Below, piece after piece: positions 52,010 through 62,162 of a stretch of DNA of 64,000 bases. The notes below the pieces were generated by a model that saw only the letters and a program-made list of their open reading frames with translations, was not told the DNA's origin and ran no database searches. Each line of letters opens with the position of its first letter. Position 1 is the stretch's first letter. The position numbers and the translations under genes are program-made. The DNA is taken from the NCBI GenBank assembly GCA_018821535.1, contig JAHJLV010000057.1:1-64000 (forward strand), read 5' to 3'. The stretch comes from Pseudomonadota bacterium (GTDB lineage: Bacteria > Desulfobacterota > Desulfobacteria > Desulfobacterales > Desulfobacteraceae).

Positions 52010-53617
52010 TCATTCGCTCACTATACAAAAATTTATTTTACCATTATTTGTTTCTGAGCATGTAAGTGTTGCACAATAGCAAAATAAGGGGTTTTTAATA
52101 TCCGGTTTTAAATTAATTTTAACAACCTGATCTGCCGCATCATGCATGCGAACAGCCAATGTATATTTACCTTCTTTAAATTTCAAAGGAAGATCCACTT
52201 TTGACTTTAGATTTATTTTTTCTCCCGGCAACCATTTTGAAACAGGGCGAGCAGGCTTTACTTTGGTATCTGCGATGACATTCCCGGCGCTGTCTAAAAT
52301 GACAAATTGGAGAATTAAATCTTTCGGAGAGGCAATATTTCCTTTATTCATCCAGGTATGATTTATCTTGATTGAGGAAAAATTGTTTTCCGGCCCTATC
52401 AGTGCATAGGATATGGCTAATTTGGACAGGTAAAACTGATAACCTATCTTTTTTGCCGTATCATGAAGAATGCTTATTGTTTCGCTGTCTATCGCATTTA
52501 ATTGCTGAAAATTGATGTTGATGTAGCTGGCGTAATCCCTGACAGCAAGATCCAGCATCTGTTTTATCTCACCTGGATCAGTTTCTTTTTTGGCAAACTC
52601 ATAAAAACACTTAACCGGTTCGCCTGGAGAGCAATACTCACGAAAGTAGCTGGATATTATCTTGGAAGATAGATATTCTCCGGGACGTAAACCATCGTAG
52701 CGCAGAGCAATACCCAATGCCACAGCCCGTTTGGTGATCTCCTCACTGATGGGGAGTATGAACGGTTTATTAAAATGTTTGCGATTGTCATGGCGCTGAT
52801 AATCTGCGTTTCTTCGAGGGAGAAAAAATTTTTTCATATGAGGGGCTGACTGCGCTATTTTTTTCTGATCCGGTGAAATATTGAGAAAAAGATTTGTATG
52901 AGGAAAAGCCTTCTTGTAATATTCCATTTGTCTGAAGTAAGCGGTCATAAGCGTATCCTCGCTAAGGCCGTTATCATACAGTTCATCCTGTGTCCACATG
53001 CCTTTGATACCAAGGCCAAAATGCATCTCTCCCCACATGCCTATGCCACGGATATCCATAAATTCAACATCCCGTCCTCCATCTAATCTCTCACCCAGTG
53101 CTGCTATAAATTTTTCCAATTTATCAAGATATATGTCATTCCACATAACCGGATCAATTTGTTGCCCTTTCAGGTGGGCGACCCCTGGCACACCGGCGTT
53201 AAATACCCACAGAGGAGTCCCTTGTTTTCCATCTGTGTTGGACATCACACCGAACCCAACGCGGTAGCCCCTGTTTTTCCAACCAGCGATCCAGTTTTCT
53301 AAAATCGAAAAATTATACTTCCCCTCTTCCGGCTCCAGCTCCGACCAGAGAAACCTTTTGTACACAATATCGACAAAAGGATATCTGGATTTTAAATTTG
53401 GCTGATCATTACGGCCAGGACGATAGTTGGGAATGACCAGGCCATATCCGGCATTTGTTAATGGATCGGTTAGCGTCAGCGCTTCAGTGTCAATTTCGAT
53501 TGTTTTTTCAAAACCATTTGCCGATGAAATGACGCAGTTTGCCAAAAACAATAATCCAGCAAAAAAAAACGCGGTCATGGGATATCGAATTTTTCTTCTT
53601 CCCTTTTTATTTTGCAT
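52010..53617 (-). CDS. DUF4832-like exported glycosidase-like protein
   Basis: 535 aa from the ATG at 53617; a GTG at 53677 and an ATG at 53578 are alternatives. Signal peptide to about residue 33. The N-terminal part looks like a TIM-barrel of the beta-galactosidase type (KRFLWSELEPEEGKYNF, DIRGIGMWGEMHFG with a possible acid/base Glu). The C-terminal beta domain (INHTWMNKGNIAS, EGKYTLAVRMHD) is DUF4832-like. Probably periplasmic or secreted, and may trim or degrade the locus's own polysaccharide. Activity not proven. Confidence 0.75.
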   Translation of the reverse strand: MQNKKGRRKIRYPMTAFFFAGLLFLANCVISSANGFEKTIEIDTEALTLTDPLTNAGYGLVIPNYRPGRNDQPNLKSRYPFVDIVYKRFLWSELEPEEGKYNFSILENWIAGWKNRGYRVGFGVMSNTDGKQGTPLWVFNAGVPGVAHLKGQQIDPVMWNDIYLDKLEKFIAALGERLDGGRDVEFMDIRGIGMWGEMHFGLGIKGMWTQDELYDNGLSEDTLMTAYFRQMEYYKKAFPHTNLFLNISPDQKKIAQSAPHMKKFFLPRRNADYQRHDNRKHFNKPFILPISEEITKRAVALGIALRYDGLRPGEYLSSKIISSYFREYCSPGEPVKCFYEFAKKETDPGEIKQMLDLAVRDYASYININFQQLNAIDSETISILHDTAKKIGYQFYLSKLAISYALIGPENNFSSIKINHTWMNKGNIASPKDLILQFVILDSAGNVIADTKVKPARPVSKWLPGEKINLKSKVDLPLKFKEGKYTLAVRMHDAADQVVKINLKPDIKNPLFCYCATLTCSETNNGKINFCIVSE

Positions 53618-54944
53618 GATGTCCGCTTTTAGCGGCCCTATTAATTGTAATCCGCTTATTGATCCATTCGATTTCACAAAGCATAATCACAAAACTGACG
53701 ATGCAAACCTGCTCGCGAATGAAGATAGAAGTGAAGAAGGAACCAGCGATCATGGCAATGATGGCGTAAAGAAAACTCTTGGCCAGCCAGATATCTTCCT
53801 GGCCAGTCAGTGGATTAAATATAATCCGGAAAAGACTCCATGTTATTTTCAGCGTGAACAGGGCATAGAAAAACAGACCAAACACACCGAATTTTAATAA
53901 AAGGGTTAGATATCCATTGTCAATTTGATATTTCATTAACCCTTTGGCGCCAAAGGTGTTAACCATCGGCGTTTGAGCGCCAAAACCCAGGCCAAAGAAC
54001 CAGTTCGGGATAATATATTTTTCCAGTGCATATTCAGCAGTAGCCATCCGTGTTTCAATAGAACCAATGGATTCAGTTCTCTTGGCTCCGGTTTTTCCAA
54101 TTTTGTCCATATCCGAAAATGAAGCAAATCGATCTTTGATATTATCTATCGCTTTGGACCGGAAGCCAGTGGCTTGTAGTGTCAGAAACACCAGTATTAT
54201 TATAACAAACGTGGAGACAATGGCAACAAATGCGTATTTGAATTTATGGATGGCTCTTGTAAGTGAAAAAAAGGAAAGAAATAAAATAATAGCGGTCATT
54301 ATCCAAAAACTCCTCACTTGCATGATCAATAGAACCAGTATGCTCAAAAAAATAATGGCAAAATAGACTATGCGTCTCAAGCCACCCATTGGTCCTGCAA
54401 AAAATGCGGCAACGATGTATCCCAGATAGGCAAAAAATAGAAATACGGAATTATCAATAAAAATCCTTTCACCAGTGAAACCGATGTTTCCTTTTGCGGC
54501 ATAAGCCACGAGGGCACTGTTGAAAAAGAAAAAGATAACAATAATATAAATGGCAATTATGATAAGTGAGAAAAAGAGCATCCCGCGCAATTTTTCCACA
54601 GCCATTTGATTACGAAGCGCATGGAGAAGCGGGAAATATAAAACAAGGGGCATATACTGGCGGAAGTCGCCCAATACACCTATGGCATTCCTTTGAAAAA
54701 GGCCGAAGAAAATATATATAACAAAAAGGCAGAGGATGAGAATGACATATTTTGAGAATAAAGGCCTCACGACCTTTGGGGCGCTTGAAAAAAGGGCTTG
54801 CATGCCCCACAGAAAAAAAATAAAAATGATCATCATCTCGACGAGGGTTATATAAAAATAGCCCAGAGGCAAAGCGATGACCGGCAATTGATAGGAGCTT
54901 GGTATCAGAACTATCAATGATATGAGTATGAGCGTAATATTCAT
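53607..54944 (-). CDS. O-antigen ligase/polymerase-like membrane protein
   Basis: 445 aa with about ten membrane segments and a large loop near residues 265-330 (SFSDMDKIGKTGAKRTESIGS...FFGLGFG), as in Wzy/WaaL-type proteins. Likely polymerises or ligates the repeat unit at the periplasmic face. Overlaps the exported DUF4832-like gene by 11 bases and the GT2 gene by 4. Confidence 0.83.
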   Translation of the reverse strand: MNITLILISLIVLIPSSYQLPVIALPLGYFYITLVEMMIIFIFFLWGMQALFSSAPKVVRPLFSKYVILILCLFVIYIFFGLFQRNAIGVLGDFRQYMPLVLYFPLLHALRNQMAVEKLRGMLFFSLIIIAIYIIVIFFFFNSALVAYAAKGNIGFTGERIFIDNSVFLFFAYLGYIVAAFFAGPMGGLRRIVYFAIIFLSILVLLIMQVRSFWIMTAIILFLSFFSLTRAIHKFKYAFVAIVSTFVIIILVFLTLQATGFRSKAIDNIKDRFASFSDMDKIGKTGAKRTESIGSIETRMATAEYALEKYIIPNWFFGLGFGAQTPMVNTFGAKGLMKYQIDNGYLTLLLKFGVFGLFFYALFTLKITWSLFRIIFNPLTGQEDIWLAKSFLYAIIAMIAGSFFTSIFIREQVCIVSFVIMLCEIEWINKRITINRAAKSGHHAK

Positions 54945-56011
54945 TTATTTGACTCCATATCGCACCCCTGCTGCACAGACAAATCAATAATGATCGGATT
55001 CGTCGGATAGGCTGTTGCTGTAGGTATCCGGAAAAGAAGCTGGATATAAATATGAATGCCGATGAGTGCATTATTAATGATCGACAACAGGCCGCGCTGC
55101 ACACTCTTCTTTTTTACGGATAAGGTAAGAACCATCAGTATAAAACCAAGCAGCCAAAAAAGGGGGAAGCCTGGTTTGAAAAAGCCCAGGATCAGACACA
55201 TAGTACCCAGCACCATGTAAGCCCCCAAGGCCAAGTAAAGACGAAATCTTAACAGGTTTTCAACAAAAAATCCCGATATTGCAGATACTTTAAACATTTC
55301 TCCCATACCTGTCATGAATCCGCGCCTCAAGCGTCGTTTGATTTCTGCCCAGCCATTGTCCGAATAGCCATGATGATCGGTGACAGGATAAGGTAAATAC
55401 CAGAGTTCATACCCTTTCCGGCGAAGCCTCTGGCAGAGTTCGTATTCCTCCTCTGCCCTTAAAAACGGGTGAAAATTGCCCACTGCAACAACAGCGCTGG
55501 ACCTGAACACACCCGCGCCGGGAATAGACTTCAGCATAGCGGGTGCATGCGGGTTTAGTTGTTTATTTGTCAAGGGCAGAAGTTCGCCGCGTTCACAGTT
55601 CAGGCATTCATATTCTGCCGTGCTTAATATAGTGTGCTTAATAATTCCCGTCAGTCCGGCCGTCTGAGGGTGTGTGTCCATAAAAACCAGCGCTTTTTCC
55701 AGAAATCCGCTCTTCATTTCCATATCCGCATCAATGCACATCGTATACTCCCCGCGAGAATGGAGAAAGGCTGTATAACGACCTGCCGCCGGAGAATGGG
55801 GCCAATTTTCCCTGAGTCGGATGATCCTGACGGGATATTTTGAAGCGATTTCAATGGTATCATCCGTGGAAAATGAATCCACCACAAGAACTTCCGTAGG
55901 GCCCAGCGTCGCAATACTGTTAAAAATAGAATTCAAGCATCTATCAATATTCTTGCCCTCATTTTTGCAGATGACGGCAATAGATAGCTTTACATTAATT
56001 TTTGAAACCAA
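54941..56011 (-). CDS. Glycosyltransferase family 2
   Basis: 356 aa. GT-A domain with VICKNEGKNIDRCL, DSFSTDDT, and metal motif CIDADMEMK (DxD) near residue 95. The C-terminal part (about 240-330) has two to three hydrophobic segments, so it is membrane bound. Inverting transferase; acceptor unknown. Confidence 0.91.
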   Translation of the reverse strand: MVSKINVKLSIAVICKNEGKNIDRCLNSIFNSIATLGPTEVLVVDSFSTDDTIEIASKYPVRIIRLRENWPHSPAAGRYTAFLHSRGEYTMCIDADMEMKSGFLEKALVFMDTHPQTAGLTGIIKHTILSTAEYECLNCERGELLPLTNKQLNPHAPAMLKSIPGAGVFRSSAVVAVGNFHPFLRAEEEYELCQRLRRKGYELWYLPYPVTDHHGYSDNGWAEIKRRLRRGFMTGMGEMFKVSAISGFFVENLLRFRLYLALGAYMVLGTMCLILGFFKPGFPLFWLLGFILMVLTLSVKKKSVQRGLLSIINNALIGIHIYIQLLFRIPTATAYPTNPIIIDLSVQQGCDMESNK

Positions 56012-56033
56012 AATAACGACTCCTATAGCAATC

Positions 56034-58580
56034 CTATTTGGACTTGATGAAGGAAATGATCCGGTTGTTGATTCTCATGAACCGATTAAACGGATAATCG
56101 AGAAAACCATGCTGGAAAGCACGAGACTTGCCAACTTTCGACCAGAAATGCTCAAGCCGGATAATCATTTTTTTTCTTTGTGAGGGTGTGTCTTCATCCG
56201 CGGGGCTGGCGACTGTAACAGACGAACTTTCCGGAAACAATGATTCTTTTAAAGCGCCTTGACGGCACTTGGCGCTGATATTTCCGATCATGGCCTCTTT
56301 TATTCTTTGCATCTCTATCTCTTCAAGATGGAGATGCTTATTACATGCCGCAATCACTTTTTCACCGACGGTGCTTCGCACCACGCAAAGCGACCAGCCC
56401 TCGTTGTTATTTTCACATTCCGGAAGCCAGGCATCCCCGAAAGAAAGATCTGACATGTGGGCAAAAAAATCACGACAAAAAAAACAATGCGTGCTGTGAA
56501 AATAAGGCGCAGCCAAGAAAGGCCATATTTCATCCAGCGGATAAAAAACATCGTCGCTTTGGGTTTCGATCATTAAACCCCCGGGCCAGCCATTACCACG
56601 ATAACTGATTTTTTTGACATCCTGTGGTCGGATATTATTCTTGTTCATGATAAATTCAATGGACTGCCCCGATGGAGTACGTCCACAAAATAGACCCAGC
56701 TTAAGAACAACCTGTTTGCCTTTCAGAAATTTGTTCTTTTCCAAAAGATGAAGCCCCCAAAGATGACAGGGCAGCCCGACAACGGCAATTTTTTTTAAAT
56801 CAGGCAACAAGTCGCAAATGGATTCCAGCAAAGCAACGGGCGTATATTTTGAACCACTTGACTTGACGAGCTCTGCAGTGTTGGTTATCCAGGCCCCTTT
56901 CGGCCGTAATGGATCTTCGGGATTATCCACAACCGACAAAACGGCTTCAATCTCTCCCGTTTTCAGAAGCTCTGCCAAAATTCCCGTTACAAGGCCACCT
57001 GATGAGGATCGCAGTCGAAGGCCCGGTTCCATGGCATACCCTTTGTAAGCCTTACGTACCACGCCGATTTCTGGATCCACCGCCTTCTGACCAAAGATTT
57101 CATTTTCTTCAAGACTGATGTCAAACCCGAGCACAGGGCAGGCCTTTATGCATCGGCCGCAATTGTTGCACTTTTTTACAAGACGAGGCCTGAGTGTCCC
57201 TTCATTGGTATATTGCATCTCAAGCACCCGGTCTACACAGGCACCGGCGCATGCGCCGCAGCCGCAGCAACGCTTAGTATTGCTCATCCGCGCCAACGGA
57301 CCGGCAATTTCAAGCAGATTCAAGGCTATCCAAGCATTTGCTTTGGCTCCATGGATAATTTCCGGCAAAATACCATTTAAAAGACTTGATATATTCGTTG
57401 AATTCTTTTCAAGCTGGCAGAATACTTCCTTACTGCGATCAAGAAGATCCGTATGTCTGATTTCTCTGATATCAACAAGATATTCCTGCTGCTTGAGGAT
57501 TTGGCCGTTGATCCCAATGGTTTTATGATTGTAGACATAGGTCATGGTCGGTATGCCCTGAGACAGGGCACCGATAGTCGCGTGCATCCTAGATCCAACA
57601 AAAAGACGGCTTAGCCCAATGATTCCTTTCAGCTCATCGCCATTGTATAAACCGTTCAGAACGATGGCTTTGTCCTGGCTTTTCATCCGGTTGAAAATCT
57701 CTCTGGTGATGATCAAATCATTGCCGACATTTGGAATAACCACATGGGGAACGAACAAAATATTCATATCATAAGTCTCAATGATCCAGTCCGCAAAAGC
57801 TGCCATGGCATCGACATAGGCCATTCTCCTTTGATCCGGCGGCAGTTCCCCGAAGGCATACGCACTGATCAGATCGCTGATGGAGATGCCCGTCCAGGAA
57901 AGATGCTGTTTTATACCCTCTTGCTTGCAAATTTCATCAATACGCTCTTTAGAAGTCGGCTCCAAGCAGAAGGCCAAATCCTGGGCCGGAATGACATTGC
58001 CATGTATATGGAGCTTTGACAAAATTTCATCTGTAATTCGCTCCCGGGTCGTAATAACCGCCGCATCCCTGATAAGCGTGATGAGTATTCTGTGGATGAA
58101 TGAATTTCCAAAAGGCCCTATGCTCTGCGCACACAACATATAGGGTTTTTTAAGTATCCTGGTTATGATAAGGGGCATTGCAATGGTGGCCAGGGAATAT
58201 GGCGGATAATCGTCACTGATGCTGTCCCCGCTTAAATCTAAAACCAGATCGCATGAAAGAAAATTTTCCCAAAACACGTTTACAGAACGTTTTGATTTTA
58301 TAAGTCTGTAAAACATTGCCTGAATCGGCATAATACAAAAACAAGCTATGAACCAAAAAAATCTGATTTTAGGAATAGAAATCATCGTCCAGGGCCTGAC
58401 CATAAAAACAACATTTTCAGCAACGATTCTTTTTGTATCTGTAGAAGTCTTTTGCGTAAGTATTATAAATTGAACCGGTTCTGGACAGATCTGGCTAATT
58501 AACCGAATAGCAGAAGATACCATTGCCCAGCAGCCGTTATTCCGGGTATCACCAATTCCTGTTATAATTATTTTTTTCAT
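56034..58580 (-). CDS. Polysaccharide pyruvyltransferase fused to 4Fe-4S/FrhB-like domain
   Basis: 848 aa with two unlike halves. Residues 1-420 are a polysaccharide pyruvyltransferase-like GT-B domain (GIGDTRNNGCWAMV at the start, GSRMHATIGALSQGIP at 329-344). Residues 437-482 carry two 4Fe-4S motifs, CCGCGACAGAC and CNNCGRCIKACP. Residues 500-740 are FrhB-like (GSKYTPVALL, VVGLPCHLWGL, CRDFFAHMSDLSFGDAW). In many bacteria these are two adjacent genes; here one frame runs through both without a break. The redox half could use reduced ferredoxin in sugar modification, but no reaction is established. Confidence 0.88.
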   Translation of the reverse strand: MKKIIITGIGDTRNNGCWAMVSSAIRLISQICPEPVQFIILTQKTSTDTKRIVAENVVFMVRPWTMISIPKIRFFWFIACFCIMPIQAMFYRLIKSKRSVNVFWENFLSCDLVLDLSGDSISDDYPPYSLATIAMPLIITRILKKPYMLCAQSIGPFGNSFIHRILITLIRDAAVITTRERITDEILSKLHIHGNVIPAQDLAFCLEPTSKERIDEICKQEGIKQHLSWTGISISDLISAYAFGELPPDQRRMAYVDAMAAFADWIIETYDMNILFVPHVVIPNVGNDLIITREIFNRMKSQDKAIVLNGLYNGDELKGIIGLSRLFVGSRMHATIGALSQGIPTMTYVYNHKTIGINGQILKQQEYLVDIREIRHTDLLDRSKEVFCQLEKNSTNISSLLNGILPEIIHGAKANAWIALNLLEIAGPLARMSNTKRCCGCGACAGACVDRVLEMQYTNEGTLRPRLVKKCNNCGRCIKACPVLGFDISLEENEIFGQKAVDPEIGVVRKAYKGYAMEPGLRLRSSSGGLVTGILAELLKTGEIEAVLSVVDNPEDPLRPKGAWITNTAELVKSSGSKYTPVALLESICDLLPDLKKIAVVGLPCHLWGLHLLEKNKFLKGKQVVLKLGLFCGRTPSGQSIEFIMNKNNIRPQDVKKISYRGNGWPGGLMIETQSDDVFYPLDEIWPFLAAPYFHSTHCFFCRDFFAHMSDLSFGDAWLPECENNNEGWSLCVVRSTVGEKVIAACNKHLHLEEIEMQRIKEAMIGNISAKCRQGALKESLFPESSSVTVASPADEDTPSQRKKMIIRLEHFWSKVGKSRAFQHGFLDYPFNRFMRINNRIISFIKSK

Positions 58581-58588
58581 AAAGGCTT

Positions 58589-60079
58589 CTATCTCCTGCC
58601 AAAAAAACGTGAAAAAACAGCTCGAAATTCTGTAAACAGAAAGACTCGTTCAATAAGATATATGACCAATAAATAGTATGAAGTTGATGTAATAATGAAA
58701 ATGATCGCTTGATAAAACAAATTTGGAATAAACATTCTTGATAAAAACAAAACACCAATAAAAGGCATATTAAGAAAAATATATTTTGTAAAAAACATAA
58801 GGGTTTCTCTTTTTTCTATTCCAATAATACCGCCGATCCAAAAATTGATATAGATATAAAAAAGAATGCCTGCAATAACAAGAAACCAGACTGAAATGAT
58901 TGGATCTTGAATAAAACCTCCAGCTATAAGGGAAAAAAATTTTAACAAAAATAACCATAGAGTCAACCAAAGAAAACTTTTTTGTTTTCCTAAAACATTC
59001 ACAAGACTGGCAATAGGAATTGAAACAAACTGTGCAACAGCAAGAATTCCTAATATCCCTATATAAGTGCCAACGTTTTCCCATTTTGAACCAAGGATTA
59101 TTGTAAAAATTTCTTCACCCATTATCATTAATGCCAAAAAAGGAAACAGGCTGTAGCCGAGAAGCCTTAACCTAATCGATTCAAAAAAAACTTTTAAATC
59201 TACCCCATTATTTTTTTCATTTGCGGCTGCTTGATAGTAAACCCTTCGTATTGAGTTACCGAGCAAGCTCATTGGAGTGCGGATCAATCTATCTGCCATT
59301 GCGTATAGGCCTGTTATCTCAGGCGAGAAAAAAAAGGCAAGCATATAAATAGGAAGTCTTGCCGAACCATCCGATAAAAGCGCTACCCAATTTGCAAACA
59401 AAGGGAACGCCCTGTGCTTATAGGCTAATTTTTTTATTGCAGGTATTGAAATTACGCCTCTATTTTTTATTAATGCCCTTATATCAGATGCAAACACACC
59501 GGTCTCAAAAAAAGAAGCGATTACTCTGCTGATAATCATAGCAGAAGCTGTCGCATGGCCCATAAAACCAGCCCCGATAATAATGACCTTATCGGTTACT
59601 GTTTGAACGACAGTTGAAAAAGCTTGCAAACTAAAGTTTTTCCTTCGTGAATTCTCAAAAGATAAAATTAAATAAACGGCTCTGCTGAAAACAACGATAG
59701 GGATGAGCCACGTAAAATGTTCAAGCAGCGGGGCATTAAAAAAAGAAGCGATTTCTCTGTTGAACAATCCAAAAGGAATAAAAAGAAGTAAAGAAAAAAT
59801 AGTAACAATAAAAAAAGAAAGGGCGCAAATATTGAGCGCATCCGTGTCTTTTTCACACAGCATTATCGCTTGATGATAGCTCAAACTTGAAATTGGCTCT
59901 AAAGAAAACACAATTACGGCAAACATAGCTGCTATTCCGAAATCATCAGGTGAATAAAACCGGGTAATAACAGGTATTGTAAGAAAAACTATGGCCTGAG
60001 ACAGAGCTGACCCTGATAGCAGTTTTCCAATATTAATCCAAAAGGACTGAAGTGTCGTTTTCTCTATTCCTGATACCAT
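58589..60079 (-). CDS. Wzx-like oligosaccharide flippase
   Basis: 496 aa polytopic protein, about 12-14 membrane segments, MOP superfamily. Starts with a soluble stretch FWINIGKLLSGSALSQ and has ADRLIRTPMSLLGNSIRRVYYQ mid-protein, typical of Wzx. It flips lipid-linked repeat units. The region looks AT-richer than the flanks by eye. Overlaps the deacetylase gene by 16 bases. Confidence 0.9.
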   Translation of the reverse strand: MVSGIEKTTLQSFWINIGKLLSGSALSQAIVFLTIPVITRFYSPDDFGIAAMFAVIVFSLEPISSLSYHQAIMLCEKDTDALNICALSFFIVTIFSLLLFIPFGLFNREIASFFNAPLLEHFTWLIPIVVFSRAVYLILSFENSRRKNFSLQAFSTVVQTVTDKVIIIGAGFMGHATASAMIISRVIASFFETGVFASDIRALIKNRGVISIPAIKKLAYKHRAFPLFANWVALLSDGSARLPIYMLAFFFSPEITGLYAMADRLIRTPMSLLGNSIRRVYYQAAANEKNNGVDLKVFFESIRLRLLGYSLFPFLALMIMGEEIFTIILGSKWENVGTYIGILGILAVAQFVSIPIASLVNVLGKQKSFLWLTLWLFLLKFFSLIAGGFIQDPIISVWFLVIAGILFYIYINFWIGGIIGIEKRETLMFFTKYIFLNMPFIGVLFLSRMFIPNLFYQAIIFIITSTSYYLLVIYLIERVFLFTEFRAVFSRFFGRR

Positions 60080-60891
60080 TTGGTTATTTCCGAGCCTGTA
60101 AACAATTGTAAATCTTTAAAGTTTTGGAGAGAATGGATGAAATGTTCGAAAATGTCTATTCTGCCTTTATTTTTTCCAATAACCCAGGGATGGAATCCAA
60201 CTGCAATCGTTTTTCCATAGTATTTCTCGGTTAAAAAAGATTGCCAATGACTTAACATTTTTTCAGGTTCCAAGTGTTTAGAGATCATCATCCAATCATC
60301 ACTAACTGATGGTATTCTTAGAATAGAGTGCGTATTTTTTGACAAATAGCCATCAGTGGTAATCAAATAACATGCATTGTGGTTTTGATCTTTATTTTCA
60401 ACAGCAATATCATATCTAAATCCATGCTTTGAAAGGATTTCAATTAATTGTTTTGACCACCCGTCACTCGGAGAATGAAATCCTTGGACATCAACTTTAT
60501 ATTTATTTTTAAATGTTGTCTTGAACTGGCCAATATCATTAAAAAGCTTTTCATAATCAGTAGATAAAGGCTCAATATGATTATAAGTATGGCATGCAAT
60601 TTCATGCCCGTTTGATATAATTTGGCTAATTGTTTTAGAGTATGACTCGCTTATTTTGCCCACACAATTCCAGGTTGTCCTTATGGCGTTTTTGTTTAAA
60701 ATATCAATAATTGCATTAAAGCCTGTCTCAGAAGAATCTTTTGCTGCAATATTTCCAAATTCCCTCTCATAATCAAAATACAAAACCAGGCTTATTTTTT
60801 CTTGACCAGCCGGTCCAGCGCCAAGGGGCCTTCTTATCGTTGTCACATCACGCCATTTTCTTCTGGCTCTATACGCTATTTTTTCAATCAC
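60064..60891 (-). CDS. NodB-type polysaccharide deacetylase
   Basis: 275 aa, no clear signal peptide. The metal-binding Asp lies in LYFDYE and the His pair in GHEIACHTYNH (H-x4-H). A late HPW motif (GFHPWVIG) supplies the catalytic His. It probably removes an N-acetyl group from a sugar of the repeat unit, in the cytoplasm. Confidence 0.87.
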   Translation of the reverse strand: MIEKIAYRARRKWRDVTTIRRPLGAGPAGQEKISLVLYFDYEREFGNIAAKDSSETGFNAIIDILNKNAIRTTWNCVGKISESYSKTISQIISNGHEIACHTYNHIEPLSTDYEKLFNDIGQFKTTFKNKYKVDVQGFHSPSDGWSKQLIEILSKHGFRYDIAVENKDQNHNACYLITTDGYLSKNTHSILRIPSVSDDWMMISKHLEPEKMLSHWQSFLTEKYYGKTIAVGFHPWVIGKNKGRIDIFEHFIHSLQNFKDLQLFTGSEITKWYQE

Positions 60892-60900
60892 CTTTTAAAC

Positions 60901-62109
60901 CTATTTACTGCCTGGAATTTTATTTAATAATATTTTAACGATATCCGGAAATATAGGCTGTTCATGTTTAAAAAATTGATCCATGTCATGGTCACCTATG
61001 CTCATAAGCCAATTACCCTTAAGAACCTCATTATAATTAATATCTCTAAGTTTACTATCGATATAAATAACAGGGACATGTGTTCTTATTTTCTGGAATC
61101 CATGTTGTTCTAAAAAATTAGACAGTTCACGAGAAGAAGCACCACATTTATACATTTGAGCCCCTGATTTAATCATATCGGTTTCGGCAAAATTCAACAT
61201 CGCTCTGATCAGATTACCGTCATTTGCCGATATTGATAGGCACTCACAAATAACTCCAATTGGTGACTCAGGGCTTTTACATATGCGATACACCAAGATT
61301 CCACAAATTTTATCGTTATCATAGACCAGGTATTTCAAATATTGCAGATCAGGTTGCAAAACATACTTCCAGTTTAAATATTGGCTGTCGCGACAAACAG
61401 AAAACGAATAATTTTGTCTACATAAATTCCAAAACGCATCTACTTCAGCTCCGAACTTACGGGTACTTTTAAAAACATAATGGGTATGATGGCTAAGTTT
61501 TTTTTGTTTCTGCCTATTCTTCAATAATAATGTCATCAGGTATCCAACTGATTGCTTTAAAAAACCTAACCGAATATAACTTGCTTTCACCAACCAGATG
61601 TTTCCAAGGTATTTTCTACAAACAGCCAATAGTGTTTTGAATAATTTTTCATGATCGAGCTTACCAGTTATTTTGAAATAAATATGGAACGGCTTCCCTT
61701 CAACACCACCTAATTTTTTTTTTATTCGTCTATTCCCTTCCGACATATCTACGCTGAGGAAAATAGTATTCGAATCTTGGTTTTTTTGTTGTGTTAGAAA
61801 ACCAAGACCCTGCTTTCTGAATTCAGGCAGTGTATATGTGCTGACACTATAAGCAGCAGGATAAACCCTGCTGCTTATTTCCAAATTTACATGCATGGCA
61901 CAATTCCACGCAACTACATTATCATCAACTATAGCAATCCAAATTGGCAATTTTCCATTTTTTGACTCCCAAAATGGATTTTCTTTATACAGCCACCGCC
62001 ATCTATTTGGATATTTATAACTAAAGATTAGGGGGTATGCCTTTCGCCAAGACTGAATAATTTTTGATTCGTCCTTTTCACAGGCTTGGCGAATTTCTTT
62101 TTTTCTCAT
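60901..62109 (-). CDS. GNAT-like acetyltransferase
   Basis: 402 aa. The first 150 residues contain a GNAT-type acetyl-CoA site (TLPEFRKQGLGFL near residue 100, R-x-x-G-L-G). The rest may be a second GNAT-related domain (FWNLCRQNYSFS, LNWKYVLQPDLQYLKYLVYDN). The protein may acylate a sugar amine, following the deacetylase gene next door. Precise acceptor unknown. A wax-ester or FemAB-like role is less likely. Confidence 0.7.
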   Translation of the reverse strand: MRKKEIRQACEKDESKIIQSWRKAYPLIFSYKYPNRWRWLYKENPFWESKNGKLPIWIAIVDDNVVAWNCAMHVNLEISSRVYPAAYSVSTYTLPEFRKQGLGFLTQQKNQDSNTIFLSVDMSEGNRRIKKKLGGVEGKPFHIYFKITGKLDHEKLFKTLLAVCRKYLGNIWLVKASYIRLGFLKQSVGYLMTLLLKNRQKQKKLSHHTHYVFKSTRKFGAEVDAFWNLCRQNYSFSVCRDSQYLNWKYVLQPDLQYLKYLVYDNDKICGILVYRICKSPESPIGVICECLSISANDGNLIRAMLNFAETDMIKSGAQMYKCGASSRELSNFLEQHGFQKIRTHVPVIYIDSKLRDINYNEVLKGNWLMSIGDHDMDQFFKHEQPIFPDIVKILLNKIPGSK

Positions 62110-62162
62110 TATTATAATAGAAATGATCGATTTAGCTCTTCATTATCGATCAAGCCTTTGTA

